Source of the DNA: Sceloporus undulatus
Lineage: Eukaryota; Chordata; Lepidosauria; Squamata; Phrynosomatidae
Assembly (NCBI RefSeq): GCF_019175285.1
Contig: NC_056524.1
Coordinates: forward strand, 149,113,832 to 149,177,831
Reading direction: 5' to 3'
DNA length: 64,000 bases
The position numbers and the translations under genes are program-made. The notes beneath the pieces were generated by a model. That model searched no databases and had not been told where the DNA came from. It saw only the letters and a program-made list of their open reading frames with translations. Of the stretch, positions 47,059 through 59,160 are shown one piece after another; the first letter of the stretch is position 1, and the number at the start of each line of letters is the position of its first letter.

Positions 47059-47621
47059 GATTCGAAAATGTATCTCTAGAATACTTCATAATGTCAAATT
47101 TTATACAATGTATTTGGAGAATTGAATGTATTCAGTGTTATGTCCTGTTAATTCATAGTACCTACCTAAACCGACAAAAGTGTTACAGTTGTAAGGTTTC
47201 TTGCTGGAATACTATAAGGATGATTCATCTTGCTTGCAGTCTGTGCAGTGGAAGTAACAGCAGTGCAACACTGCTTCTCACTGGACCTTATTCCCCTCCT
47301 TGGCACTGATAATTCTTAGTGGCCTGTTTTCACTGGGCTTGACATTGCCCCCCACTGTAGCTGTGCAGACTGAGCAAGAAGAGGAGCTGAGACCAGGGCT
47401 TATATCATTGTCTCATTGCTTCACCATGCTTGTTTCCATCTCTCTACCAAGAGATGGTAGTGCCTTCCAATTATTTTGTAATGCAACTCCCATTAATCAT
47501 GCATAGCCAGTATCGCTAATGGTTAGGGAGCTTAGTCCAAACCATCTGAAGATCACCATGTTGCCTTCCTTTGTGCTAAGGTTTATGTGGTAGAAGTGAA
47601 ATAGTGTGACTTCAATATGTA

Positions 47622-47775
47622 CAGTGCACCTGCGCCATGGGGAGGCAAACAATGGTGCTCTGCCACATGCACACCACTATTATTTCCTATGGGGCTCGAT
47701 TTTCGAGCATAGGCAGATTTTCCCTTACACGGGAGGATTTGGAACGGATCCCTCGCGTAAGGAGAGGGCCGACTG
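47622..47775. mobile_element. TA-flanked MITE (gggccgactg family)
   Basis: cagtgcacctgcgccatggg to ctcgcgtaaggagagggccg then actg, TA on both sides. Lies 180 bp before exon 5. Confidence 0.7.
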
Positions 47776-47954
47776 TATATTCCTTACTACTTCCACATAT
47801 AATTACAAGCTCTAGTCACCAAGACAGGGGACTGAGAGATAAATCTAGATGTTTGTGTGGAATATGTGTACATGCCAGGAGGGGAGAAAAAGCATTTTAT
47901 CAATAATTAAATGTAGTAACAAAGCGTGACTATAATTTCACTTCTGTTCCCTAG

Positions 47955-48422
47955 GTTCCCTGACATCAGTTCCATCTGCCTCAGGAAGCTTTACTACAAC
48001 TGGATCTGGGCAATATGTGTCATATGCAAGCCAAGGACCACCACCTCCTAACATACCCCATGGATTGCCTCCCACCAGCTTGTCTCAGGGTGTTCCTGTG
48101 GCACAACCCTCAGTTTCTGGTCCTCCGTCAGCCCCACACATTTCCTCTCAATCTCCTGGCTTTGCCCCACCACCCCTTTCTGCTGGGATTGGAGCTTCCA
48201 GTTACCCTCCTGCTGCAGGAATTTCAAGGCCTCCCATAATGCAAGCTGGATCATTACCAGGTCAGGCAGTTAGTGGGCTAATCACTTCCCAGCCAAATCA
48301 TGTGACATCACCACCACCTCAACCATCCATGGCAGGGCCGCCTCCTGGACCACCAATGGCAGGCTTGCAAGGACCACCTCCTGCTCATCCTTCCCAGCCA
48401 GGATATGCACCACAACAGAATG
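47955..48422 (+). CDS. SEC24C: SEC24C exon 5 (large Pro-rich exon)
   Basis: Acceptor ttccctag and donor gtatgt at 48423. It is 468 nt, phase 1 to phase 1, encoding about 156 residues rich in Pro, Ser, Gly and Gln. SQPNHVTSPP and the terminal QPGYAPQQNG match SQPNHVSSPP and QPGYQPQQNG of mammalian SEC24C. Reading past the donor would add only MFKHIDEED before a stop, which I take as intron. No internal intron is needed: the frame is open throughout. Confidence 0.92.
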
Positions 48423-48899
48423 GTATGTTTAAACATATTGATGAGGAGGATTGAGAGTAAAGGCCATTCTTGATTTGACCTACTAGTTGCATTCACTTTT
48501 AGTGTCCTTTTCATCTAAAGCATTTTGAATAGCAATGGAAAAGAGTAATTTATGGTCGCTTATTATTGTAATTGTGTCTCCTCCATTTTTTAAATCAGGA
48601 AAACAATCCCTACTATGACCTAAAAGATGGTTCTGGTGTCTCCACAATTTTTCCTTTCATTTACTTGTTTTAAATTATGCTCTAGTGCCTCATTAGCTGT
48701 CTCTTCAGTCTTATTAATTCTTGTTGTCAGCACTGCAAGCTTCACATCTGAGGGTTTCTGGCCACTTTTTAAAATCAGCCTGAACCTCTTTATTTTTTTA
48801 AGTCTGTGTGAACCTTCTTATTTTTTTTAAAAAAAGTTATGATAAGAGGCTTTTAAGATTTTCCTTTGGTTGAAGTCTTATGCTGTCCTTCTTGTAACC

Positions 48900-49062
48900 C
48901 AGTGGTTCTCAACCTTCCTAATGCCGCGACCCTTTAATACAGCTCCTCATGTTGTGGTGACCTCCAGCCATAAAATTGTGCTGTCTCAGTTTCTAAGACA
49001 GTTGGACATATGTGTTTTCTTAGGTGACCCCTGTGAAAGGGCCCACAGGTTGAGAACCACTG
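48900..49062 (-). mobile_element. SPIN-like non-autonomous hAT, copy 2 (deleted)
   Basis: Ends cagtggttctcaaccttcct and cccacaggttgagaaccact, then g. Possible 8-bp duplication ttgtaacc/ctttaacc (6 of 8). Shorter than the copy at 40612. Confidence 0.82.
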
Positions 49063-49748
49063 CTTTAACCCTTTTAATTTTTCAGAAGCCACTTTACCTT
49101 CTCCTATTCCTCAATTTGCTCTGACAGCCCATAGAACATGTAAAACATGTAAAAACTTGTAGACAGAAGCTGTAGTAACGATATGGAATGCATAATAATT
49201 TTGTAGAAGTTAGGGGGACAAGTTAGACATGTCTGATTTGGCCTATTAATTTCATTGAGGCAAAATCTTCTAGATCTAACCAATGATTTATAATTCTGGT
49301 TGGATATAGTGTTGGTTCATTGTGGACTGGTTTAGACTAGAGGACAATAGGGCAGGACAATGCAGGGCAGAGATAGTGAAGGAAGGAGTGTCTTTTTAAG
49401 CTGCCTTTCCTCCTTCACTTGAAATTACAGGCTTGCAAAACATACCTGTAGCTCTTTGATCAGGTTAGAATATTTAAAAAAAATATTCAGGAGATGTGTT
49501 TCAGAAATATTTCTGAACATTTCAGTATGTTTGTTCTGTTTCAGAAATCAGCCCAAAATATATGGCTGAATTACATTAAAATAACCTTCTGAATGGTTTC
49601 CTTCAAAGTAATTTTGTTCAAACCATGATTTGCACTTTGTACTATTTATTGCAAAGTCATTTATAGTCACTTATAAATCGTGTATTTGCTATCAAAGATA
49701 GACTGATTTCTCTTATATATTTAATTGTAGTGCCTATATATTTTTCAG

Positions 49749-49879
49749 GATCTTTTGGACAAAATAGAGGTAATCAGCCAAATTATGGTGCCGCTTATTC
49801 TGGGCCAGCAAATTATGGGAGTCCACCTGCACCAGCACCTCCATCAAAACGTCTAGATCCAGACTCCATTCCTAGTCCA
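49749..49879 (+). CDS. SEC24C: SEC24C exon 6, ends KRLDPDSIPSP
   Basis: Acceptor tttttcag and donor gtaagt at 49880. It encodes SFGQNRGNQPNYGAAYSGPA and on to PPSKRLDPDSIPSP, the last stretch before the conserved Sec24 core. It is 131 nt, phase 1 in and phase 0 out. It can splice either to the cassette at 51827 or directly to 54433, since both start in phase 0. The direct join gives IPSP-IQVIEDDR, the form I recall for mammalian SEC24C. Confidence 0.92.
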
Positions 49880-50487
49880 GTAAGTTAACTAGAATCAGCT
49901 TTAGGACTGAATATCCGTGTTGTAGAAATTAAGTGATGCTGATGATTAAAGTGTGCTTCTTTGTAGCTTCTCTCCATTTGCTTCGGTTGTGCTCACGCAG
50001 CAACCCTAGGGAATGTTCACATACTGCATATTTTTTTCGATGACGAAAGTCCTGACCATCTGCAGGGTGTCAGTTGGATTATCATAGGTATTGTCTATAG
50101 TACTTTCTGTGACCCCACCAGCCAGAAAAGGATCACAGGAATTATGGTGGACAGTGTCTCTTGACTGTCTGGTTCATGTGTTTGATCAGAGTATGCTCAC
50201 TGAGTGTGCAAAAAGAAAAGGTAATTTAAACTGATTTTTGGATATGGAAGGTATGTATACAAGATGGGATATCAATGATGACTGGTTGGCTGGTTTCTGT
50301 GCCACTTATAAAAGTGAAGTATAATAGCACTTGATCTGGTTTCTGTGTGGCGATTCTGCCTAGCATAACTGTGTCTTCTTTGTGATCTCTATGCTCAGCT
50401 TAGGCTGTGCAGTGTAGCCCATATCCAAAGAGCTGTATGACTAGTTGTAATTACCCAAGGATGTTTTGGATTTACCATTCCTTAAGC

Positions 50488-50837
50488 CAGGGGTAGGCAA
50501 CCTTTTTGAGCCGGGGGCCGGATTGCTGTCCCTCAGACAACTGGGGGGCCGAAGCCCAAAAATAAATAATTAAATAATTTTTAAATAAATAAATAAACCA
50601 GGACAAATGTAGGACATTTTCAAATGGTGGACACTTTTTTTAAAAAAGTGGAGGACACACAAAAAAAATTTGCTGATTTTTTTAAAAAAATGTTAATATA
50701 AATGCAGGTTTCTGAGGCGTCTATAAACAATTGCCCCCCTTGCCCTTGTGGCAATTGGCAGCAGGACTGGGCTAGGGCCGGTCCCAAGGCCTCGCCGGGC
50801 CGCATCCAGCCCGCGGGCCGCAGGTTGCCTACCCCTG
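50488..50837 (-). mobile_element. Non-autonomous hAT element, copy B
   Basis: CAGGGGTAGGCAACCT and complement with perfect 8-bp duplication ccttaagc (50480-50487, 50838-50845). Opposite orientation to copies A and C. In SEC24C intron 6. Confidence 0.93.
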
Positions 50838-50849
50838 CCTTAAGCAGTA

Positions 50850-51810
50850 GCCCTCCGGGTCAAAATATTTGAAGCTAGGTGGAGTTTCAAAAGCAGTTTG
50901 TATGTTAGTTTGATATTAGAAGAGAAAAGGCAGAAATTCATCTAGACTTGCTCTTAGGTCTTTACCAACTAGTAAATGTAAAATTTGTACACATCCTAGT
51001 ATGAGGATTTTTTGTTTATATTTTGTATCCCATATATGTCAGATTCAAGAAATACCATCACACTATATCCAGTTGAACAGAATCCACTTAATTTAGAATT
51101 TGCTTTTGGATGCTTGTGTAGTTTGTTACAGAAGCAACAGATAAGTTGTGTTGATTTGTAAAAAATGATGGCACAATGATGCACAATGATGATTGGAATT
51201 AGCAGCATAACATGAATTCTGAAGAAGTTTCAAATGGCCACTGTTTCCCACTGATTATTATAAGCCTTACCCTCACAAATTTGGTGTGTTTCATGAAGAC
51301 ATTGTTCCAGTGGTCATAAGATCGTATGCTGGTTGTAGCAGCTCTTTCCCTAGAGTCGCTCTAGTATGGCTGGCTTTGTGCTATTACACTAACTTAGCTT
51401 GCAAAAGATGACAATAGAACCTTGTATTTGGTAAAATCTGGATCTGCTGTCTGGAAAGCTTCAGGCATGCTGCTTCCTTCTGTGTTTTCCCTTTAAATGA
51501 AATCTCAGAGGTGTTGCGTCCCATAAAGTATGATCTGAAGCCTATCGCCTCTCCAGATTCAAACTAAATACGTGTGTGAGTGGCCAGCTAGGTTCTCCCG
51601 TAGCACACTTCCATTGGGAGAGTGCGGTTACAAAATGATGTATATAATTGAAGCTGTGTTATTTCCCCTTTTGTTGCATGATCTGTTGTCTAATATGCAT
51701 ATATCTAACAGTAATGGAAGCAGGGACAGATAGGAGTAACATTGCTTGGTACTTTGTTTTACTGTTCTTTCTCTTTTCCCTTTTTTGTGGCAATTTTACT
51801 TCTTTTTTTC
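50850..51810. other. SEC24C intron 6, before the cassette exon
   Basis: No repeat or exon recognised. It ends in a T-rich tract upstream of the cassette acceptor. Confidence 0.4.
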
Positions 51811-51826
51811 TTTTTAAACAAAAAAG

Positions 51827-51895
51827 CAACTCAATGAGCTGCCACCTCAGCAGAAACCCAGACACAGGATAGATCCTGATGCAATTCCTAGCCCA
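51827..51895 (+). CDS. SEC24C: SEC24C cassette exon repeating the DPDxIPSP peptide
   Basis: A 69-nt open segment, phase 0 at both ends, between an acceptor (pyrimidine run then aaacaaaaaag) and a donor gtaagtg at 51896. It encodes QLNELPPQQKPRHRIDPDAI then PSP, 23 residues. Its 3' end closely repeats the end of exon 6 (RLDPDSIPSP) at protein and DNA level, with the same donor. That implies an old tandem exon duplication. Inclusion would give two DPDxIPSP copies in a row, and skipping keeps frame. The purine-rich bases next to the acceptor suggest regulated use. Whether it is spliced in is untested here. Confidence 0.72.
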
Positions 51896-51899
51896 GTAA

Positions 51900-54425
51900 G
51901 TGCGGTGTCTCTCTGTCTGCTATTGTGTGCATGTGGGTGGCTGCCTGTGTATGTCTGTTAAATATCCTTCCCTTTGCTAACCACCCTGGTGTTAGTCCTT
52001 CATTCTTATTTCACCTCTTTTTCTGCTCACAACATTGCAATACATGGAGTAAAGCACTATAAACTTTGAAATCTTCTTCCCATCCGAAATCAAGGGGCAA
52101 TAGAGGCTTGGCATTTTAAGAAACAGATGATCTAATATAGCTTCCTTTCCTGAAAACAAGTCGTTCATAAATCATGTGCCTCTAGTTATTCAGTATGTCA
52201 GTTGTTGCACATTGAATTATAAATTCAGCATAGTCAACTTGGAATTTCTACAGTGATCAATGACTCTAAAATGAATGGGGATCCTCCACACCCCAAAACA
52301 AAGAATGAATTAGAACTTCTTAGTGGTTGGTAATAATTTGCTATTATATTCACAACTTATTCCTTAACACAAATGTTCTTGAACATGTTTTGGTTGAAAG
52401 TCATTTTTTTTCTTAAAAAACTTAGTTTAAGTTTATTTGTAGAGCTATGCTATATTCTGTTCATATTTCCTCCTAGTATAAATTTATGAGTATTTGAGAG
52501 AAAATGCAAATCAAAACTATATCCAATTATAATATTTCACAATGGCAGGCTGTGCAATGCAGTTTGCTAAGAAAAGACATTCCATGATAGTATTATTCCA
52601 ATAACTGGCAAAATGGCTTGGTTTGTGATAAGTTTGTGAATGTCACTTGTCTATTGCCCCTGTGTTGTTATGTTTTGGGTATAGGCTGAAGTTGATCACA
52701 ATGCCAGAATCTCGGCATTGGGGTACCAACTTCAGTTAGTTTGTAGAGTGGGAACAGAAAAATGTCTTCTTAGCATGGTCACTCAACATTTGTTCACAGT
52801 CTTTCCATCGGTGTGTCTCAAATTCAGATGTGAGGATATTGGTACATGTCTACCTCTGTTAACAAAGTAGATGTGTTCCTGGGCATTACTACCTTAACAG
52901 AAACTTCATTCTCAGATTTGTACATCTATCCTTTTTTAAAATGTATTGTGAGTAACTGGTGAGGCAGGCTGATCCACTCTCCCTCTTTTTCCCCCTATTT
53001 TGCTGTTGATACATGCTGAGGAAGGAGGCAGCTGGTATTCATCTTGCCTATTATATACTGACACACATAACTACAATAAGATCAGAATATAATTCCATTC
53101 TTTCCCAGCTCGAGGTTAATTGCCTTGTTTACTGCAAATATAGTGCTGCCGAAAGTCTGTGTTTCTCCAGCCCTCTTTCACCATGTTCCCAGTGCCCACG
53201 CTGCTAAAAAAGCTTCCAGCTAGAGAGAGGATAAGGAAGAAGGAGGGGCTGGATAGGCTTCTTTTTCAGAGGCTTTGTTAACTGAGGTATGCCTGAACTT
53301 TCTTTAGCACACTTGTAAAGTAATCATGGGAAGGTGGGGCTGAATGGTCTACTAGAAAGGGCAGTATAATTCTAGTACTTGGAGTCAAAATATTACACAC
53401 AGTAACAGATTGTCAGAGAGCGTTATCTTTTCCTATGGTGGGTTCAAATAAATATTCCTAATCTATGGGTTCAAAAATACTTTCATAAAATATTAATATA
53501 CTATTAGAATTTGCCTTCATTTTTTATACTGAGGGTTTAGAAGGAGAATTATTTAGGTCCTGGATACTTGCATGGCCACTTTTCTGCTTATAGACAAGCA
53601 GTGACTGTTAATATAGTTAATTAACACTTATATACTGCAATCAGCATTTTTACATTTGAACAAAATTTCAAAGTAGTACCAATCCTGACCTGAGAGTACT
53701 TTAGTGTAAGGATGACAAGACAAAAATGAGGGATAATAACTGATAAAGAAGTATAATGAATGTTGTTAGAGAGGAGGCCTTGCAAAAGTGATGTTTTTTG
53801 ACAAGAAATTTGTAAGATTGCTTTAGCCTAACAGAAAGGGGGGGGGGTCTTTTCCATGCTTTGGAATTAGTCAGGCCAGACTGCAAAGGAAGAAAGTAGT
53901 AAGAAGAGGGATGGTGAAGAGCAGGCCTTCTTTCTGATTTCTTTGGGTTGTTCTTTTAAAAAATAACTTTACATATAAGCCTCTAACTGCTATCTCAGAT
54001 GATAAAATCTAGATGGTTTGCTCATTTTGGAAGATTTCCCTTCTTATTGTTTTACTTGAAACTTCCAGTACTGTATATCATTTTTTAAAAAGAGTTTACA
54101 GAAATATTTGGACATGGAATTTTGAGACCTAGATGAATTTCGGCGAAATTTGTTGGTGAACTATGAGAAGGAATTTTCTTGGGCCGTGGGCTTTAAAATA
54201 GTTTACATCACATCTTGTAGTATAGGCTTTAATATGTCAGTTGTATCAATGTTGTTGAATCCACTGTTGTTTATATCAAAAATTGGCAAGAGCATATTGA
54301 TAGACGTGTAAACCATCTGTACTGTTCTATTTAGTGGTTGACTGCAAATCATCTTTGGGTACAAGCTACTTTGTAAGACAGCAGTTAAAACGCAACATCC
54401 ATTGCTTACTAATGTGCTGCTTCCC
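51900..54425. other. SEC24C intron after the cassette exon
   Basis: About 2.5 kb with no nameable repeat or exon. This repeat-poor stretch is unusual in this window. Confidence 0.45.
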
Positions 54426-54432
54426 ATTTTAG

Positions 54433-54544
54433 ATTCAGGTAATTGAAGATGACCGGAATAATCGTGGGTCAGAGCCATTTGTCACTGGAGTCCGTGGACA
54501 AGTACCACCCCTTGTCACTACCAATTTCTTGGTTAAAGATCAAG
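54433..54544 (+). CDS. SEC24C: SEC24C exon 8, start of the conserved core
   Basis: Acceptor ccattttag and donor gtaaaa at 54545. It encodes IQVIEDDRNNRGSEPFVTGV, then RGQVPPLVTTNFLVKDQ plus one base. This is nearly identical to the mammalian SEC24C segment (IQVIEDDRNNRG, GVRGQVPPLVTTNFLVKDQG) and distinct from SEC24D (IQVIENDR). It begins the folded Sec24 region upstream of the zinc finger. It is 112 nt, phase 0 in and phase 1 out. Confidence 0.95.
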
Positions 54545-54867
54545 GTAAAAAGAATGTTCATAAAGTTAAAGATATCTTCCAATCTCTGCCCACCCGAAAA
54601 AAAGGGAAGTGACATGGCTCTTTGTCATATTTGGATTTAGATAATGCTTTGAGGGATATGTGACTTTTTTGATCAGAGGTTTGAATATATATCATATCTG
54701 CAAGAGGATATGAGAATTCAGCTTCATCCAGATTAGTGAATTGTGATGATACCACAAAAGGTGGCATGGCACCCTAGAGCTTTTGTAAAAGCCACCTACT
54801 CTGTTGATCAAACACTTATCATTGTTTGATATCAGATTTACCACTTTGCACACCTACTCTTGGTACT

Positions 54868-57720
54868 TTTTGAAGACATAGTCGTGTTATTCTTTTGCAA
54901 CATAAAAAGGAGGAATAAAATAGGAGGGGGAAAATCAAGAAAGAAATGTGGAAATTAGACTAACTGGTTTTTATTTTCGCATGAGTTTTCGTGGACATAA
55001 ACCCACTTCTTTGGGTGCAGTACAGAGTGATGATAAACACTCAGGCATAAAACATATTTCCAAAGTTGTGTGAGTGGTATAGAGTATAATAGGATCCAGA
55101 AAGATACAGATCGTGAGTCTTGCACTAAATTTTGAAAGGGCTGCATAAGATGATACAGGTATTTCAGCTCTTTATAGTGGCTAGTTAGTGTGAAAGCATT
55201 AAATCTGTTTACCAAAAGTCAGTTTCTCAGGATTCAAAACTCTCTTAAAAGATTCCTTTTGCTATATGTGCATAGTGAGGACTCTTGTATTAATCTGTGT
55301 AGTGTTCCATGAAGGCATTATATTTGTGCTTACCTCTGCTAATGGACTGAACTTTGTGAGTATAATTCAAATCAACTGTACCTCTTTCTATAATATCTTT
55401 GTAATTTCCTTGTGCAAGGACAGCAACCTGTAAATCAGTTACTGTGAGTCCAGAAGGCTTGGAATATTCTGCAACTGTTTTTGGGTATTGCTCTTTCTAA
55501 TGTCAGATTTGTGTCCATTAATCCTCTTGTATAAAGACTATCCTGTTTGTCCAGTGCTGATATTAGAAGACCATTGCTGGCATAGGATAGCATATATAAC
55601 ATTGGAGGAAGAACAAGTACATGTACTTCTGGTGCTGTTGGAATCTGGGTTTATGGCATTGTCTTGTTCCTGTATTGCCATCCATGATATGTCTCCTGTT
55701 CTGAGTGAAATAGTTGTTTAAGACTGAAGGCTGCCTGTAGGCCAATGAAGGCCTGCTTCCTCAAACTTGTGAGGAGGCTATGTTATTCTCCAGAATTGGT
55801 TGTACCTCATTGATTATGTGTTTGTGTTGTCTCAACTGAGGACTATAGGTGACCACTAAGAGTGTTCTGCCATTTTGTTTTTGGTCTGTCTTGTAGTTTT
55901 GGTCTGTCCTGGGTCTGTATAATTACAGCGCTTTAGAAATAAAGTTTTAATAATAATAATAATAATAATAGAATAAACACTTCATTACGGTCATAGACCA
56001 GCACAAGTAAAAAGGGGATACAGAGTAAAATAAGTTAAAAATAGAGGTTATAACAGTGTTTAAAATATCCTTTCAAATTGTACAGCTCTAATACAGTAAG
56101 ACAAGATAGATACTAATCTATTGAGTATTAGTCTTGCCTTGTCAATTTATTTTTGCATCTCCTTAAGTGGGTATTGTAGTGTGAAAAATGCCTGTTTTAA
56201 ATCCAACCTCTGTCTTGTGGGTATGAGCAGATCCTGTTGTATTGGGGGGCTTGACTATAAACAATAGATTTCGTAGTATGTTCTGGGTAAAAAAAACTAG
56301 AGGCATGTAAATATGTGTAAGGATCAGTTGATTTGTCATAAAGTGTGGTGCTTACTTGCACAGTGAAGTCAAGAAAGTGAATTTGTGTGTGGATTGTTCC
56401 AGGCTCAGGTTGATGTTAGGATGGAAGTTGTTGAACTCCTGCTGGAACTTCTCAAGTGATTTATTCCCATGTGGCTAAATTACAAAGATATCATCAAGAA
56501 ATCGTAGGTAGAGGAGAGGTTTTGGATTCATGTGCTGAGGAAGCGTTGTATTAGGTCAGCCATAAAGATGTTTTCTTACTGTAGTGTCACGTGGGTGACC
56601 ATGGCAGTGCCACTGATGTATTATTTCCAAAAGATACATATTAGTCCCAAAAGTAAATTAGTTATGAGTATGTACAAAGTGGCAGAATTTGTTGACTTGT
56701 TCTACTGTATCCTTATTCAGAATGGTATTCTTGATGGCTTGTAGTCCTGCCTGGTGTGGGATGTTGGTATATAGGGATTCCACAATCATAGTGGCCAGGA
56801 TAGTATTCTCTGGTAGGTTGTGGACGGACTGTATTTTCTCATGAAATCAGTTGTATCCTTCATATAGCTTGGAGTGTTGATGGTATATGGCTTGAGAACT
56901 AGTCCATATATCCAGATATCCCAACAATATCTTGAAACAATAAGTCTTGTTTGTGTGTTTTGGGTAGGAAATAAAAGATGCCCAGTTTGGGATCCTAGAG
57001 TTTGTCCATTTGACTTCACTTCTGTACATCAGTGTAAAATTCTTTGAGTAATTTATGTAGTTCCTTCAGATATTCATCAGTGGGATCTTTGAAAAGGATT
57101 CTGTAAAATGTGGTATTGTCTCTCAGCCTCCTGTTTGTAATGTGACTTGTTCATAATGACCACAGCTCCCACTTTGTCACCCTGTTGTATACTAATTCAG
57201 GATTGTTTCTGAGACTCTGGATAGCATCTCATTTCATATGGCTGAGATTGTGTGGTAAATTGTGCTTCTTGTTGATTATAAGTTTGGGCACAATGACAAA
57301 CGCATTCTGTGTAGAGATGCAATTCCATGTAACAAGCCTTCTGGAGTGGTCCATGTAGAATTCTTTTTTTTGTAGCACTTGGAAACATAGTCTTGTGTGT
57401 TGGTACAGTGACCATTGTCACCTAGTGTAGATGAAGGTGATGTTTGTGAGTTTTTGTCCTGCATAAACTTGTTAGATATTTAAACCTGTACAATTGCTTA
57501 TTTTGTGGAGAGTGGGGGAAGGAAGAGGAGATGTTGGCAAAGAATGTACTGGTGTAATGACTTTAAAGAGATGCTAAATCTTGTCTGGCCTCTTACTTGG
57601 GTGATGTTTTTTGGGATACATAAAGCTGCCCAACAAAACATAAAGGTAAATGCTGGTGATAAGCATCCCATGTGTTTAGGATGATGAAGGCTGTTCATAA
57701 ACCTATTTCCTCACATGCGA
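54868..57720 (-). mobile_element. Penelope-like retroelement, degraded
   Basis: Minus-strand frames show Penelope-type reverse transcriptase remnants (DPKLGIFYFLPKTHKQ-like near 56960, RFLDDIFVI near 56500, SLEQSTHKFTFL near 56390) and, downstream, a GIY-YIG endonuclease-like region (SSNVIYAILC-like near 55590 and IGQTG-like near 55540). RT followed by GIY-YIG is the Penelope order. Several frames are interrupted; it is not functional. LINE-tail sequence with a TAA run (about 55895-56165) is inserted. The 3' end matches the short fragments elsewhere in the window. Confidence 0.72.
55895..56165. mobile_element. LINE tail material inside the Penelope-like element
   Basis: tacagcgctttagaaataaa then a TAA microsatellite (55948-55970) and attacggtcatagaccagca. 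Breaks the reading of the host element. Confidence 0.5.
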
Positions 57721-57724
57721 ATGG

Positions 57725-58400
57725 AAACTTGATAGATGACTACGTGAAGCATCATCTCACATGTGGCTCAGTAGCCTAGATACTGTAGATACCGTACTCT
57801 CCCTGACTTGCTGCCTACCTGTGTATTTCTCCTTCTTTTTCTTACTGAGCTGATTTATGACATTTGCTTGCATGATGAAGAGTTGTATAGACTGCCTTAA
57901 CCTGGATAAATTGATTGGAGATTTGTGTATATGGGGCAGAACATGATCACCAGGCTTTTCTTAACTGCTTCCTGGCTAAGTACCGACTCAGGTTAATATA
58001 CACAAGATCATATTTCCTTTATATCACTCCAACCTGGGAACAATTCCAGATTACCGTGCTCATGTGTTTAAGTGAAACCCTTAAAAGTTTCTCCAATAAG
58101 GAGAATAATTGCTAGACTTGGATGCACCTAACTCATATTAAGACACTGGAAATTGTGGGCACTTCAGATTGCTTTGTGCAAGTAGATGTGGTTATTACTT
58201 GCTCTTTAGATGTAATCTGTTTTTGATTTATACTGTACTAGGATTAAGTTTTTGCCAGCCTTTGTTTCCTGCATAGCTTCAGAGCATAAAATACGATTCA
58301 GACCAAGAGTCAGTTTTACCACCCCTACCCCATATTTTCTGGGGCTGCATCCCTACACCAGCAAAATGCCACCGGTGCAGCAAGAACCGCTCCACACTCA
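57725..58400. other. SEC24C intron 8, unassigned
   Basis: Nothing recognised between the Penelope-like element and hAT copy C. Confidence 0.4.
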
Positions 58401-58410
58401 TAGTTTAAAG

Positions 58411-58794
58411 CAGGGGTAGGCAACCTGCGGCCCGCGGGCCGGATGTGGCCCGGCGAGGCCTTGGGACCGGCCCCAGCCCGGTCCTGCCGCCGATTGCCGC
58501 CAGGGCCTTTGGCCTCTCGCACGCAGGGGCAAGGGGGGGCAATTGTCTATAGACTCCTCAGAAACATGCATTTATATTAACATTTTTTAAAAAATCAGCA
58601 ATTTTTTTTGTGTGTCCTCCACTTTTTTAAAAAAAGTGTCCACCATTTGAAAATGTTGTCCTACATTTGTCCCGGTTTATTTATTAATTTAAAATTTTAA
58701 AAAATTATTTAATTATTTATTTTTTGGCTTCAGCCCCCCAGTTGTCTGAGGGACAACAACCCGGCCCCCGGCACAAAAAGGTTGCCTACCCCTG
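58411..58794 (+). mobile_element. Non-autonomous hAT element, copy C
   Basis: CAGGGGTAGGCAACCT and complement with perfect 8-bp duplication gtttaaag (58403-58410, 58795-58802). Internal sequence very close to copies A and B. Confidence 0.93.
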
Positions 58795-58824
58795 GTTTAA
58801 AGTGTTGCATATTGGGGATATATA

Positions 58825-59160
58825 CACTCATCCCTCCATATTTGTGGCTTTGATATTTGCAGATTTGATTAATATGTTCGCTCAAGGAATATCTAATCCT
58901 CCAGTGCAACTCTGTGGTCAACTTTAACTAAAGGTTGCACTGAAAGACCTAGAGATTCCTAGAGAGAATACTTTACTAGGCATTTACAGGTCTATGATCA
59001 GTGTCTATTGGATGTTGTCCACAGAGTTGCACTGGAGGACCTAGAGATTCCTAGAGAGGTGTCCTCTCAGATAGAATCATGATTTTTTAATTATTTGTGG
59101 TTTTTCCATCTTCACAGGGGTCTTGTGCCCCTAATCCTAGCAAATATGAAGGGGCAAGTG
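58825..59160. mobile_element. TA-flanked MITE, cactcatccctccatatttg type, copy 2
   Basis: Ends cactcatccctccatatttg and complement, TA on both sides. Internal inverted segments as in 25452. Lies 30 bp after hAT copy C. Confidence 0.8.

Noticed and set aside
48423-48454. Read-through of SEC24C exon 5 giving a MFKHIDEED ending
   Set aside because: A consensus donor lies at 48423 and the family sequence continues in exon 6; a retained-intron form is possible but unsupported.
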